Notes: a model not told the origin generated them from the letters alone. A stretch of DNA of 64,000 nt from Chloroflexota bacterium (GCA_947475545.1 CANJLL010000001.1:554157-618156); one strand, 5' to 3'. Shown: positions 8,489 through 17,962, numbered from the stretch's first letter. A program made the numbers and translations.

Positions 8489-9338
8489 CCTGGACGGCTC
8501 ACAACTGACCATTGCGGTCGCCCTCGCGGCCGGCCTCCTGAGCTTCCTCTCCCCGTGCGTCCTCCCGCTGGTCCCCGCCTACCTCGGCCAGCTCACGGCG
8601 ATGGCGGTGGTCGGCCGTGCCAGGGCCGGACGCCCGTCACGCTGGCTGGCCATGCGCCATGCGCTCGCGTTCGTGGCCGGCTTCGGGGGCGTCTTCACGG
8701 TCCTGGGCATCACGGCCACCTACCTGGCCGGGCCGCTCGTCGACGTCCTGCCCGTGGTCCGCCAGGTGGGCGGCGTGGTCCTGATCCTGCTGGGCCTCAA
8801 CCTCGCGGGCATCCTGCGGATCCCCACCCTGGAGCGCACGTGGCGGCCGCTGGAGAGCGGCGCGGCGGGATCGCTCTCGCAGGTCACTGGATCCATCGCG
8901 CTGGCGGCGCCGAACCGCGGGGGCACGGGCGCGGCGGGGGCCCCCGCCGGCCCGTCGTTTGCCGAGCGCCTGGGCGGCCGGCTGGTGAGCACCCGCGGCG
9001 GCTGGGTGGCGTCGTTCGGGCTGGGCGCCATCTTCGCCGTGGGCTGGACGCCGTGCATCGGCGTGATCCTCGGCGGAATCCTGGGCCTCGCGGCCACCTC
9101 CGAGACGGCCGCGGCCGGGGTGACGCTGCTGGTCGCCTACACGATCGGCCTGGGGCTGCCCTTCATCGTCATCGCCGCGATCTACGACCGCGCGCCACGC
9201 CTGCTGGGCCCGCTGGTCCGCCACGGCCGGCTGGTCTCGCTCATCGGCGGGCTCCTGGTCGTGGCCATTGGGCTGGCCATGATCTTCGACCTGCTGGCGC
9301 TCATGCCGCGCTACTTCCAGTTCAACACGGCGATCTGA
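8445..9338 (+). CDS. ccdA: Cytochrome c biogenesis protein CcdA/DsbD-like thiol transporter
   Basis: A polytopic membrane protein with about six hydrophobic segments. The two membrane cysteines occur in LSPCVLPLVPAYLG and GWTPCIGVILGG, the pair that shuttles reducing equivalents from the cytoplasm to the outside. A loop rich in Gly/Ala lies between the two halves. The start is ambiguous: ATG 8445 overlaps the upstream gene by 44 bases and lacks a Shine-Dalgarno, while CTG 8490 has GGGAGG five bases upstream and starts exactly at the first membrane segment. The next gene, a ResA-like thioredoxin, is its likely reductant acceptor and begins two bases after this stop. Confidence 0.85.
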   Translation: MAASRRSKRPRWEADLDGSQLTIAVALAAGLLSFLSPCVLPLVPAYLGQLTAMAVVGRARAGRPSRWLAMRHALAFVAGFGGVFTVLGITATYLAGPLVDVLPVVRQVGGVVLILLGLNLAGILRIPTLERTWRPLESGAAGSLSQVTGSIALAAPNRGGTGAAGAPAGPSFAERLGGRLVSTRGGWVASFGLGAIFAVGWTPCIGVILGGILGLAATSETAAAGVTLLVAYTIGLGLPFIVIAAIYDRAPRLLGPLVRHGRLVSLIGGLLVVAIGLAMIFDLLALMPRYFQFNTAI

Positions 9339-9340
9339 CC

Positions 9341-9997
9341 GTGGGCCGCAAGGTGGTGGGGCCGTTTAGCCTCCGGCAGCTGCTCCTCGCCCTGGGCAGC
9401 GTCCTGGTCGCGGCGCTGGTCCTGTCCATCGCCACCAAGCCACTCGGCACCACCGACGCGGGCACGCTGCGCGACCCGCGCGCCACGGCCTACCTGATCG
9501 GCTCACCGGGCACCGGGCTCCGGCCGGGATCGCTGGCCCCGGAGCTCAGCGTGGCGCGGGCCAACGGCAGCACGTTCCAGCTGGCGGACCTGGACGGGAA
9601 GGCCGTGCGCCTCGCCGACCTGCGCGGCAAGGCCGTCTGGCTCAACTTCTGGGCCAGCTGGTGCCCGCCCTGCCAGGCCGAGACGCCGGTGCTGCGCGAC
9701 ACGGCGGCCAATTACCGGGACCGTGGGCTGGTGGTGATCGGCGTGGACGTCCAGGAGACGGCCGACGACGGCCGACGGTACAAGGATCGCTACGGCCTGC
9801 CGTACACCATCGGCGAGGACGTCTCGGGCGACATCTTCCACCTGTACAGGGTGTTCGCCCTGCCGACGCAATTCCTGATCGACGGCGACGGGGTGATCCG
9901 CCAGGTGGTGAATGGACCCGTCACCCAGGGCGCGGCCGACAGCCTGGTGGCCCAGATCCTGCCGATGTCGGCCCCCAGCGCGTCGCCGAGCCGCTAG
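9341..9997 (+). CDS. ResA/TlpA-like membrane-anchored thioredoxin
   Basis: A 218-residue extracytoplasmic thioredoxin with an N-terminal membrane anchor (about residues 11-31) and the TlpA/ResA active site WASWCPPC with C108 and C111. After it come GLVVIGVDVQE and the cis-Pro segment FALPTQFLID. Such proteins reduce disulfides in apocytochrome c or other exported proteins, using electrons supplied by CcdA. The GTG start is two bases after the ccdA stop. The last four bases overlap the 3' end of the convergent MBL gene, leaving no room for a terminator. Confidence 0.87.
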   Translation: MGRKVVGPFSLRQLLLALGSVLVAALVLSIATKPLGTTDAGTLRDPRATAYLIGSPGTGLRPGSLAPELSVARANGSTFQLADLDGKAVRLADLRGKAVWLNFWASWCPPCQAETPVLRDTAANYRDRGLVVIGVDVQETADDGRRYKDRYGLPYTIGEDVSGDIFHLYRVFALPTQFLIDGDGVIRQVVNGPVTQGAADSLVAQILPMSAPSASPSR

Positions 9998-10860
9998 ACG
10001 GGCTGGTAGACGAACCGGTCGCGATCAGGAAGGAGCCGGCCCACCGGCCGCCTGACCTCGTGGGAGAGCGCGACGATCCAGCCCTCCTCGGCCGCCCGCC
10101 GGAAGAGCCGGCCCTTGACTTCCACCGACGTGAGGGGGAAGTCGTCGAAGCCGGTCACCCAGCGCGGATTGGCGCTCCACGGACGCATGCACAGGTCGCC
10201 GAAGAAGGCGAGCGTCCTGGCCCCCTCCCCCGTCCCCCGGACCACCACGCCCTGGTGCCCGGCGGAGTGGCCCCCGGTGGGAATCACGGAGACCCCGGGC
10301 AGCAGCTCGCACTCGCCGTCCGCCCACGCCTCCGCGCCCCAGTCGCGGACCAGGCGCAGCTCCGGCTGGTCGTAGCTGGCCGCCGCCCGCGAGTTGTCGC
10401 TCAACGCGATCTCCCATTCGGCCCGCTGGGCCACGATTCCCGCCCGCGGGAAGGCCCGCGAGCCGTCCGCCAACAGCAGCCCGCCCGCGTGGTCGAAGTG
10501 CAGGTGGCTCATCGCGACGATATCGATGGAGCCCGGATCAAAGCCGGCCTCGCGCAGCCTGGGCTCGATGGGCGTGCCCTCGTAGCCGCGCATCGCCCGG
10601 TTCTTGACGCTCAGTCGCTCGCCAATCCCGGTCTCCACGAGAACCCGGCCCGCGGGGGTCTCGACGAGTAGGCAATTGAGTGCCTGGATGAGGCGATGCT
10701 CGTGGTCGATCTCCTCGGCCACCAAGTGGTTCCAGAGAAGGCGCGGCACCGGACCCAGCAGGGCACCGGCGTCGGACCGGAACGTCCCGGCCTGGACCAG
10801 CGCGACCCGGGTCCCGCCGCCGAGATCGGCGGACCAGTGGACGGCGTCGTTGATGGACAT
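9994..10860 (-). CDS. MBL-fold metallo-hydrolase
   Basis: A 288-residue metallo-beta-lactamase-fold hydrolase. The metal-binding HLHFDHAGG lies near residue 118, with a downstream histidine in PTGGHSAGHQ, an aspartate in FFGDL and a final histidine in ALSHEV. The layout resembles quorum-quenching lactonases and related esterases (AttM/AiiA-like), but the substrate cannot be assigned. ATG 10860 follows AGGGAGTCC. It lies head-to-tail behind dcd with a 34-base gap. Confidence 0.82.
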   Translation of the reverse strand: MSINDAVHWSADLGGGTRVALVQAGTFRSDAGALLGPVPRLLWNHLVAEEIDHEHRLIQALNCLLVETPAGRVLVETGIGERLSVKNRAMRGYEGTPIEPRLREAGFDPGSIDIVAMSHLHFDHAGGLLLADGSRAFPRAGIVAQRAEWEIALSDNSRAAASYDQPELRLVRDWGAEAWADGECELLPGVSVIPTGGHSAGHQGVVVRGTGEGARTLAFFGDLCMRPWSANPRWVTGFDDFPLTSVEVKGRLFRRAAEEGWIVALSHEVRRPVGRLLPDRDRFVYQPV

Positions 10861-10894
10861 TGGTCGGACTCCCTGGCGCGGCTGGCCTGGACCC

Positions 10895-11485
10895 TCAGCC
10901 CTCGTCGGTCTTCCGGCCGGACTGGAAGTCGCGGTGGAAGGCAGACGCGGTGGGCTCCGACTGGCCCTGGTATTTGGACCCCAGCGACGGGCTGCCGTAG
11001 GGGCGCTCCACCGGGCTGCTCATCTCGAAGAAGCTGATCTGCCCGATCCGCATCCCTGCGTACAGGGCGATGGGCAGGTTGGCGACGTTGGATAGCTCCA
11101 GGGTCAGGGTCCCCTTCCACCCCGGATCCACGTAGCCCGCGGTGGAGTGGATGAGCAGGCCAAGGCGGCCCAGGGACGACTTGCCCTCCAGGCGAGCCAC
11201 CAGGTCGTCCGGCAGCTCCACCCACTCCAGCGTCTGGCCCAGGACGAACTCGCCGGGATGCAGGATGAACGGCTCGTCGCCCTCGATCCGGATCAGCTCC
11301 GTCAAGTCGGGCTGGAGCGCGCGGACATCGATGAACGGGTAGCGGTTGTTGCGGAAGACGCGGAAGCTGGCATCGAGGTGGAGGTCCACCGATGACGGCT
11401 GGAGGTCGGCCGGCGCGTAGGGCCGGATGACGACGCGCCCGGACTCCAGCACGCGGCGGATGTCGCGGTCGGACAGGACGCTCAT
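10895..11485 (-). CDS. dcd: dCTP deaminase
   Basis: A 196-residue dCTP deaminase that makes dUTP for the thymidylate pathway. Family signatures are MSVLSDRDI at the N-terminus, [20 protein letters not shown] and [17 protein letters not shown], which form the nucleotide site at the trimer interface. The C-terminal [14 protein letters not shown] motif is also standard. ATG 11485 has GGGGAG as its ribosome-binding site; an upstream in-frame extension is out-of-frame nrdR sequence. It sits just downstream of nrdR, which makes sense because NrdR controls ribonucleotide reductase and both affect dNTP pools. Confidence 0.95.
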   Translation of the reverse strand: MSVLSDRDIRRVLESGRVVIRPYAPADLQPSSVDLHLDASFRVFRNNRYPFIDVRALQPDLTELIRIEGDEPFILHPGEFVLGQTLEWVELPDDLVARLEGKSSLGRLGLLIHSTAGYVDPGWKGTLTLELSNVANLPIALYAGMRIGQISFFEMSSPVERPYGSPSLGSKYQGQSEPTASAFHRDFQSGRKTDEG

Positions 11486-11567
11486 GGTTCTCCCCTGCTC
11501 AACGGTCGCTGCTCGATGGTGACTTGCACGTGGTCCGGCCCGCGCCCTGGCGACCCGACGCGGTCCC

Positions 11568-12047
11568 CTACTCCGGGGCCGCGCCGGCGTTGCCTCGCTG
11601 GGCATACAGCGTGTCCACCTCTCGCTTGAGGTCTTCGAGATCCTCGAAGCTCTGGTAGACGCTGGCAAAGCGAATGTAGGCGATCTGATCGATGGAGCGC
11701 AGGGCATCCATGGCGGCCGCACCGATTCTCGAGGACGGAATCTCGGTGAGGCCGCCGGCACGCAGCTCCATCTCGATCCGGTCCGCGGCAGCTTCGGCCG
11801 CCCCCGCCGGGACGGGTCGCCGCGTCAGCGCCTTCTGGAGGCCGGCCGCGAGCTTCTCGTGGTCGAACTCCTGGCGCGCGCCGTTGCTCTTGATCACGAT
11901 GAGCCGGGCAGCCTCGATCCGCTCGTACGTGGTGAAGCGCGTGCCGCACGACGAGCACTCGCGCCGACGACGGATGATGGCCGAGTCGTCGAGGTCCCGC
12001 GAGTCGATGACCCGGGTCTCACGCTCACCGCACTGGGGGCAGCGCAT
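11568..12047 (-). CDS. nrdR: Transcriptional repressor NrdR
   Basis: A 159-residue NrdR, the ATP/dATP-sensing repressor of ribonucleotide reductase genes. A zinc finger occupies the N-terminus (CPQCG at residues 3-7 and [13 protein letters not shown] at about 31-43), followed by the ATP-cone ([18 protein letters not shown] onward). ATG 12047 has AGGAGC at the correct distance and gives the canonical MRCPQCG start. The promoter region contains an unusual GGTGGT/ACCACC repeat cluster. Confidence 0.96.
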   Translation of the reverse strand: MRCPQCGERETRVIDSRDLDDSAIIRRRRECSSCGTRFTTYERIEAARLIVIKSNGARQEFDHEKLAAGLQKALTRRPVPAGAAEAAADRIEMELRAGGLTEIPSSRIGAAAMDALRSIDQIAYIRFASVYQSFEDLEDLKREVDTLYAQRGNAGAAPE

Positions 12048-12060
12048 GTCGCTCCTGTCT

Positions 12061-12155
12061 GTCGCCACCAGGGGTGGTGCCACCACCCGGGGATGGTGCC
12101 ACCACCAGCGGTGGTGGTGTCGGCCGAGGATACCACCAGATCCGGTGGTCCCGGC
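12061..12155. repeat. GGTGGT/ACCACC inverted-repeat cluster upstream of nrdR
   Basis: A compact array built from one word. TGGTGCCACCACC occurs at 12075-12087 and again at 12094-12106 (19-base period). GGGTGGTG-C-CACCACCC forms a near-perfect palindrome. CCACCACC-AGC-GGTGGTGG follows with a three-base loop, then ACCACC-AGATCC-GGTGGT. Several alternative hairpins are possible. It lies between the nrdR start and the next gene. Confidence 0.7.
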
Positions 12156-12222
12156 CGCCACGGGACCTGTCATGAGCGCCGCCGGCCGTCTCCTTGCGGC
12201 GGTCCGGGGCGTGCGCGATGGC

Positions 12223-12777
12223 CTACTCCGCTGGTCGACGCGTGAGGAAGCGCGGGATGGTCACCGGGATCGCCGCGGCCGCCGCGGCCTGCCGGGCGAT
12301 CCCCTCGCGGACATGCACCAGGTTGAGGTAGCCACGCTTGATCGCGGTCAGGGCCTCCGGGTCGTGCTCACGGCCACGCGCGGTGATCAGCAGGCCACAC
12401 CCGTGCTGCACCATCTCCAGCGCCCGGCCGGCCCGCTCCAGCTCATCGATGAGCGCGCTCCTGATGGCCTCCCCGCCCGATGAGCTGCGGAGGGCGCGGG
12501 CTTCCCCGGCCAGCTGCTCCGTGGCGGTCAGCGCCTGGCCCAGGTCGGCGGCAATGTCGACGGCGGGCACGACCCCGCGCCGAACGGCGTCGATGACCTC
12601 CGAGGCCCCGGCGAGCGCGGCCTCGGACCGGGTGCTGAGGTCTGCGACCGCCGAACGGAACCCCACGACGGAGCGCGTCCGGACCGACCAGCGCACCACC
12701 CGCCAGGCCAGCGTCACCATGGCCGCCAGCAGGAGGGCCAGCACGGCCAGCACGATCAGCTGCGTGATACCCGGCAC
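12223..12777 (-). CDS. Hypothetical protein with N-terminal membrane anchor
   Basis: A 184-residue protein with one N-terminal hydrophobic segment (about residues 5-26) followed by a long, charged, Ala-rich helical region and a C-terminal IPVTIPRFLTRRPAE. I do not recognise the family. The helical part, with heptad-like Leu/Ala spacing between residues 40 and 110, could form a coiled coil facing the cytoplasm. The start is GTG 12777. It lies between etfA and the nrdR repeat cluster on the same strand, with 36 bases to etfA. Confidence 0.6.
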   Translation of the reverse strand: MPGITQLIVLAVLALLLAAMVTLAWRVVRWSVRTRSVVGFRSAVADLSTRSEAALAGASEVIDAVRRGVVPAVDIAADLGQALTATEQLAGEARALRSSSGGEAIRSALIDELERAGRALEMVQHGCGLLITARGREHDPEALTAIKRGYLNLVHVREGIARQAAAAAAIPVTIPRFLTRRPAE

Positions 12778-12813
12778 CCCGGCCTCGCCCTCCCGCCCTG
12801 TCCGGCCGGCTGC

Positions 12814-13791
12814 CTAGCCGCCTCGCCGCGCCTTGAGCGCGTCGAGGAGGGCGGGCACGAACTCAAACAGGTCGCCGACCACGACGACGTCGGCAAACTC
12901 CACGATGGGCGCCTCGGGGTCGCGGTTGACCGCGATGATCGTCTCGGCGGTCTGCATCCCCACCTTGTGCTGGATGGCACCGCTGATGCCCAGGGCCACG
13001 TACAACTGTGGCTTGACGATCTTCCCGGTCTGGCCCACCTGGTGCGCGTAGCTGATCCAGCCCGCGTCCACGGCCGCCCGGGAGGCCCCGACGACACCAC
13101 CCAGGGCTGTGGCCAGCTCCTCGACCATCCCGAACCCTTCGGGCCCGCCGACACCGCGGCCACCCGAGATGACCACGCGCGCCTCGTCGATCGGCGCGAT
13201 GGCCTCGGCCTCGGCGACGCGTTCCACGATCCGGACCGCGGGCAGCGTGCCCGTCGGCAGCACCGCCGTCTCCACGACCCCGGGGGCCGCGGCGGGTGCG
13301 GCCGCGGCCGCGTTGGGCCGCACCGTGATCACGCCACGCCCGCCGTTGAGGGCGCTGGTGGTCAGCAGGCGGCCGCCAAAGACGCTCATCTCCACGGACG
13401 GGCCGTCGTCGGCCCAGGTGACCGCGATCGCGTTGCCCAGCAAGCCCCAGCCCAGGAGGCCCGCCACGGTGCCGCCCAGGTCGCGGCCGTCGGGCGAGGC
13501 GCTGACCAGGACGTAGCCCGCGCCCTCCGCGTCGACCAGCGCGGCGACGCGGTCACCCGCGACGGCCGCCCAGGCGTGGTCCGCGGCGCTGGGCTCCGTG
13601 ACCGCGATGACGCGCGGCAGGTAGGCGGCTAGCTCGGTGGCCGCGCGGACCGGATCCGCGCCGACCACGATGCCCACGGGCGCCGGGCTACCCGCGTCGG
13701 CGAGGTTGCGGGCCAGCGTGGCAAGCTCCGTGGTGATCTTGGCAAGGCTCCCGTCGGCGTTGGTCTCGCCGACAACCCACGTGCTGCTCAC
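12814..13791 (-). CDS. etfA: Electron transfer flavoprotein alpha subunit
   Basis: A 325-residue EtfA. The C-terminal FAD domain is clear: [41 protein letters not shown] and [13 protein letters not shown] [15 protein letters not shown]. The variable N-terminal part carries an Ala-rich linker near residues 165-180. With EtfB it accepts electrons from acyl-CoA dehydrogenases and passes them to a membrane quinone reductase. The GTG start overlaps the etfB stop by four bases (GTGA), so translation is coupled. The open frame upstream is antisense-like noise over etfB. Confidence 0.93.
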   Translation of the reverse strand: MSSTWVVGETNADGSLAKITTELATLARNLADAGSPAPVGIVVGADPVRAATELAAYLPRVIAVTEPSAADHAWAAVAGDRVAALVDAEGAGYVLVSASPDGRDLGGTVAGLLGWGLLGNAIAVTWADDGPSVEMSVFGGRLLTTSALNGGRGVITVRPNAAAAAPAAAPGVVETAVLPTGTLPAVRIVERVAEAEAIAPIDEARVVISGGRGVGGPEGFGMVEELATALGGVVGASRAAVDAGWISYAHQVGQTGKIVKPQLYVALGISGAIQHKVGMQTAETIIAVNRDPEAPIVEFADVVVVGDLFEFVPALLDALKARRGG

Positions 13792-14579
13792 TGGATGATC
13801 CACTTCTCGACGAGGTAGTCCACGACCTGGCGCGCGGCCTCGGCCGGCGCGTCCTTGATGATCCGGGCGGCGCCACGGGCCGGTGGCGTGCTGGTGCCCG
13901 TCAGCCGCGTGGTGGCGGCCGCGCCGCCGACGCTCCCGTCGTCCAGCCCGAGGTCCGCGAGGGAGAAGGTCCGGACCTCCTTGGAGCGGGCGCTCATGAT
14001 CCCCTTCAGGGACGGGTAGCGCGGCTCGCCCAGCGCCTGGGTGCACACGACCAGGGCCGGCATGGGCGCCTCCAGGAGGTCGTAGCCGGTGGGCGTCATC
14101 CGCCGGACGCGGACGGTGCCGGCCGCGGGATCGGGCTCGATCTTCCCGGCGGCGGACAGATACGGCAGCGCCCGCTTGGCCGCGACCGCCGCGGGCACGG
14201 TCCCGGCCCCGCCATCGGTGCTATCGACACCAAACAGGACCAGGTCGAACTCCAGCTGCGCGAGCGCGGCGGCCAGGACCGTGGCCGTGGAGTGGACGCA
14301 CGAGCCCTCCAGCGCCGTGTCGGTCACCAGGACGCCGCGGTGCGCGCCCATCGCCAGGGCCTTGCGGATGGTCTCCGGGGCGGCGGCCGGGGCCATGGTC
14401 AGGAGGGTCACCTCGCCGCCGTGCGCCTCGACCAGCTTGAGCGCCGCCTCCAGCGCGTACTCGTCATTGGGGTTGACCACCGCGGGCGCGTTGGCCCGGT
14501 CCAGCCGGCCGTCGGGCCGGAGGCGCTCGGAGGCGGCGACCGGGTCGGGCACCGGCTTCATCAGGACCACGATTCGCAC
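13788..14579 (-). CDS. etfB: Electron transfer flavoprotein beta subunit
   Basis: A 263-residue EtfB. It begins [12 protein letters not shown], continues [16 protein letters not shown] and has [18 protein letters not shown] (family: G-x-x-S-x-D-x-x-x-G-x-V) for AMP binding, then [18 protein letters not shown], the recognition loop that contacts acyl-CoA dehydrogenases. GTG 14579 gives the standard N-terminus. The acyl-CoA dehydrogenase gene is 48 bases upstream on the same strand. Confidence 0.94.
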   Translation of the reverse strand: MRIVVLMKPVPDPVAASERLRPDGRLDRANAPAVVNPNDEYALEAALKLVEAHGGEVTLLTMAPAAAPETIRKALAMGAHRGVLVTDTALEGSCVHSTATVLAAALAQLEFDLVLFGVDSTDGGAGTVPAAVAAKRALPYLSAAGKIEPDPAAGTVRVRRMTPTGYDLLEAPMPALVVCTQALGEPRYPSLKGIMSARSKEVRTFSLADLGLDDGSVGGAAATTRLTGTSTPPARGAARIIKDAPAEAARQVVDYLVEKWIIQ

Positions 14580-14627
14580 GCTTGTCCTACCTCTGCACTG
14601 GCGGGCCGGCGTCCGTGCCCGGGCGGT

Positions 14628-15788
14628 TCAGGACCGGCCCAGGAGGTGGCGCGCGACCACGAGCCGCTGGATCTGCTGGGTCCCCTCGTAGAGCTGGGTG
14701 ATCTTCGCGTCGCGCATCATCCGCTCGACGGGGTACTCGCTGATATACCCGTACCCGCCCAGCACCTGGACGGCATCCGTGGTGACCCGCATCGCGGCGT
14801 CCCCGGCGACCAGTTTACACAGCGAGGCCCACCGGCTGGCGGCCGCCGAGCCGGCGTCGATCTCCGCGCAGGCGCGGTACAGGACCGCCCGGGCGGACTC
14901 GGTGGCGGCGTCCATGTCGGCCAGCATCGCGCTCACCATCTGGAACTCGCCGATGGCCTTGCCGAACTGGACGCGCTCCGTGGCGTACTTGGCAGCCACG
15001 TCCATGGCGCCCTGCGCGATCCCCACCGCCTGCGCCGCGATGCCCGGCCGGCTTCGGTCGAACGTCCGCATGGCGATGTCGAAGCCGCCACCTTCGGCCC
15101 CCACCAGGTGGTCCGCCGGGACCCGCACGCCGTCGAACACCAGCTCGGCGGTGGGGCTGCCGCGGATGCCCATCTTGTGCTCCAGGCGGCTCACCGAGAA
15201 GCCGGGGGCGTTCGTCGGGACCAGCAGGCAGGAGAGGCGACGGTGACGCGGGCCCTCGGGGTCCGTCACGGCGAAGACCGCGATCAGGTCCGCGACGCTC
15301 CCGTGGCTGATGAAGCGCTTGCCGCCGGAGATGACGTACTCGTCGCCGTCGCGCACGGCGCGGGTCCGGATGGCCGACGGGTCGCTGCCCGCGTCGGCCT
15401 CGGTCAGGGCGAACGCCACAAGCGTGCGGCCCGCGGCCATGCCGGGCAGCCAGCGCGCCCGCTGCTCCGGGCTACCCGCGAGCATGAGCGGCAACGCCCC
15501 CAGGCTCTGCACCGCCAGCATCAGCCCAGAGCTGGCGCAGACGCGGCTGATCTGCTCGATGGCCAGGCACAGTGAGAGCAGGCCGGCGCCCAGGCCGCCG
15601 TACTCCGCGGGGAAGCCCAGGCCAAAGATGTCGTGCTGGGCCAGGAGGTCGCGGACGTCCCAGGGGAACTGGGCGGTCCGATCGATCTCGGCCGCGCGCG
15701 GGGCGATCCGGTCCATGGCCAGGGCGTACACGGTCTCCGCCAGGAGCCGCTGCTCCTCACCCAGTCGGAAGTCGGTCGAGCCGGTCAT
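14628..15788 (-). CDS. Acyl-CoA dehydrogenase
   Basis: A 386-residue flavin-dependent acyl-CoA dehydrogenase, which introduces the alpha-beta double bond and hands electrons to ETF. Signatures are FALTEADAGSDPSAIRT near residue 130, the substrate/FAD region RVQFGKAIGEFQ, and the catalytic-base region LYEGTQQIQR near the C-terminus, where the Glu occupies the position used by short-chain (butyryl-type) enzymes. Full length. ATG 15788 gives the family N-terminus; the frame upstream lacks coding similarity. Context with etfBA and a FadF-like reductase makes a complete fatty or branched acyl-CoA oxidation route. Confidence 0.93.
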   Translation of the reverse strand: MTGSTDFRLGEEQRLLAETVYALAMDRIAPRAAEIDRTAQFPWDVRDLLAQHDIFGLGFPAEYGGLGAGLLSLCLAIEQISRVCASSGLMLAVQSLGALPLMLAGSPEQRARWLPGMAAGRTLVAFALTEADAGSDPSAIRTRAVRDGDEYVISGGKRFISHGSVADLIAVFAVTDPEGPRHRRLSCLLVPTNAPGFSVSRLEHKMGIRGSPTAELVFDGVRVPADHLVGAEGGGFDIAMRTFDRSRPGIAAQAVGIAQGAMDVAAKYATERVQFGKAIGEFQMVSAMLADMDAATESARAVLYRACAEIDAGSAAASRWASLCKLVAGDAAMRVTTDAVQVLGGYGYISEYPVERMMRDAKITQLYEGTQQIQRLVVARHLLGRS

Positions 15789-15841
15789 GTCAGTCCGGCG
15801 ATCGTAGCACCCGACCCGAGACCGGCCGGTTGGCGGCAACG

Positions 15842-17962
15842 CTAGTGGATGACCGGAAGTTGGCGGCCGCCGCGCGGCGCGGCCAGGGACTCCGCCAGCA
15901 GCTCGCTGATGTCCAGCGCGGTGACCCCGCCGGCCGCGTTGGATGCGTCCGCCGCCAGCCCGTCCTTGAGCATCGTCATGCAGAACGGGCACTCGGTCGC
16001 CACCACGGTGGCCCCCGTGGCCAGCGCCTGCGTCGTGCGCGCGGCGTTGATCCGCGTCCCGGACGTCTCCTCCATCCACATCCGGCCGCCACCCGCGCCG
16101 CAGCAGAACGACTGCCGGCCGTTCCGTTCCATCTCACGTAGCTCGAGGCCCGGCACGGCACCCAGCACCTCGCGCGGCTCGGCGATCACCCCGTTGTAGC
16201 GGGCGAGATAGCACGAGTCATGGAGCGTCACGGCGCGGGTGGCCACCCCGCCGCCGGCGTCCAGCTGGAGCCGGCCGTTGCCGATCAGCTCGCGCAGGTA
16301 CGCCGAGTGGTGGACGATCCGGAAGTCGCCCCCCAGCTGGCCGTACTCGTTGCCGATGGTGTTGAAGCAGTGCGGGCAGGCCGTGACGATGGTGTGCTGG
16401 CGCATCCCGTAGCGATCCAGCGTCTCGATGTTGGCGCTGGCCAGCATCTGGTAGACGTAGTCGTTGCCCATGCGGCGGGCCGGATCGCCGGTGCAGGTCT
16501 CCTCCTGGCCCAGGATCGCGAAGTTCACGCCGGCGGCATGCAGGCAGGTCGCGAAGGCCCGCGCCACCTTCCGGTTGCGCTCGTCGAAGGCCGCCGCGCA
16601 GCCCACCCAGTAGAGGACCTCCAGGTCGCCCAGCCGCCCGGACGCGGCGAGCTGCGCCAGGGTGGGCACCTCGAACGGGAGCCCCTTGGTCCAGTCCGTC
16701 CGGCCGGCCGGCGGCTGACCCCACGGGTTGCCGACGCCCTCCATGTTCCGGAAAGCGCTGTTGAGCTCCTGCGGGAAGCGGCTGTCCTCCAGGACCAGGT
16801 TCCGCCGCAGGCCAACGATCTTGTCGACGTGCTCGATGAGCACGGGGCAGGCCTCCACGCACGCCCCACAGGTCACGCAATCCCAGACCGCCTCGTACGG
16901 GATCGCCGTGTCCACGATCCGGGCGGTCATGGCGGCGGTCGCCGGCGTGGTCCCGTCCAGGCCGTAGGTCTGGCGCACGATCGGGCTGTTGGGGATCAGG
17001 TCCATGGTGATCTCGGCCGCCTCGGCCATGTCCCGGATGCCCATGATGAAGCGCTTGGGGTCCAGGACCTTGCCGGTGGCATGGGCGGGGCAGGCGGCCT
17101 CGCACCGGCCGCACTCGGTGCACGTGAACCCGTCCAGGAGGTCCTTCCAGCCCAGGTCCTGGAGGGTCCGCAGCCCGAACGTCGCGTTCTCGTCCTCGAT
17201 GTCCAGCCTGGGCAGCTGCCCGCGCGGGGCCAGCTTGCGCAGGTAGACGTTGACGAAGCTCGTGTAGACGTGGAAGTGCTTGTTGGTGGGGATGAACAGC
17301 AGGAAGACGGCGAGGACCGCCATGTGGCCCCACCAGAGGGCAACGAAGCCCACCTCGGCCGCGCCCGAATCCAGCGCGTGGAGCGGGATCGCCAGCAGGT
17401 TCGTGACCAGCGCTCCGGCGACGTCCCCGTGGACGGCCGCCTCGAACGCCATGGCGAAGAACTCCGTCCCCACGACCAGCGTGATCATGCCCAGCACCTG
17501 GAGCCCCGTCCGGCCCAGCTCCAGGCGCGACGGCCGGCCGACGAGGCGCCGGAACAGGAAGTAGGGCACGCCCAGGCCCAGGACCGCGGCGGCGATCAGG
17601 TTCTGGATCGCCACGGCGAGCGTCCAGAGGATGCCGGCGAACGGCCAGCCCACCACCGCCTGGACCAGACCGCCGGTCACGATGTTGATGTTGCCGATCA
17701 GCAGGATCGTGGAGCCCAGGAAGACGACGTAGTGCATGACCCCAACCCGGACCTCGCGGAACATCCGGGTCTGGAGGAAGGCATAGCGAACCAGCCCGCC
17801 GATGCGCCGAGGGACCTGGGTCGATCCGGCCGGGCCGACGGCGCCGGCGGCCGTGAAGACCTTCAGGCGGCGGGCGACGACCAGCGCGAAGAGCGCGAAG
17901 GCGCCCCAGAAGACGGGCAGGGCCAGGGGGTAGGCCGGCACGTGACTGAAGGTCTCGAACAT
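15842..17962 (-). CDS. FadF-like membrane Fe-S oxidoreductase (ETF:menaquinone type)
   Basis: A 706-residue protein. The N-terminal third has about six membrane segments with histidines (including HYVVFLG and WWGHMAVL) suited to haem or quinone binding, as in NarI-like domains. Two ferredoxin-like clusters follow: CTECGRCEAACP near 278-289 and CVTCGACVEACP near 361-372. Then come two CCG (HdrD-type) domains ending in DSCYLARYNG and SFCCGAGGGRMW. This is the layout of FadF/EtfMO proteins thought to carry electrons from ETF to menaquinone. It overlaps the upstream mog stop by one base (TGATG). Its place beside acyl-CoA dehydrogenase and etfBA supports the role. Confidence 0.88.
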   Translation of the reverse strand: MFETFSHVPAYPLALPVFWGAFALFALVVARRLKVFTAAGAVGPAGSTQVPRRIGGLVRYAFLQTRMFREVRVGVMHYVVFLGSTILLIGNINIVTGGLVQAVVGWPFAGILWTLAVAIQNLIAAAVLGLGVPYFLFRRLVGRPSRLELGRTGLQVLGMITLVVGTEFFAMAFEAAVHGDVAGALVTNLLAIPLHALDSGAAEVGFVALWWGHMAVLAVFLLFIPTNKHFHVYTSFVNVYLRKLAPRGQLPRLDIEDENATFGLRTLQDLGWKDLLDGFTCTECGRCEAACPAHATGKVLDPKRFIMGIRDMAEAAEITMDLIPNSPIVRQTYGLDGTTPATAAMTARIVDTAIPYEAVWDCVTCGACVEACPVLIEHVDKIVGLRRNLVLEDSRFPQELNSAFRNMEGVGNPWGQPPAGRTDWTKGLPFEVPTLAQLAASGRLGDLEVLYWVGCAAAFDERNRKVARAFATCLHAAGVNFAILGQEETCTGDPARRMGNDYVYQMLASANIETLDRYGMRQHTIVTACPHCFNTIGNEYGQLGGDFRIVHHSAYLRELIGNGRLQLDAGGGVATRAVTLHDSCYLARYNGVIAEPREVLGAVPGLELREMERNGRQSFCCGAGGGRMWMEETSGTRINAARTTQALATGATVVATECPFCMTMLKDGLAADASNAAGGVTALDISELLAESLAAPRGGRQLPVIH

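Noticed and set aside
12061..12155. A CRISPR array
   Set aside because: Repeats are short, adjoining and inverted, without spacers of constant length, and no cas genes are present.
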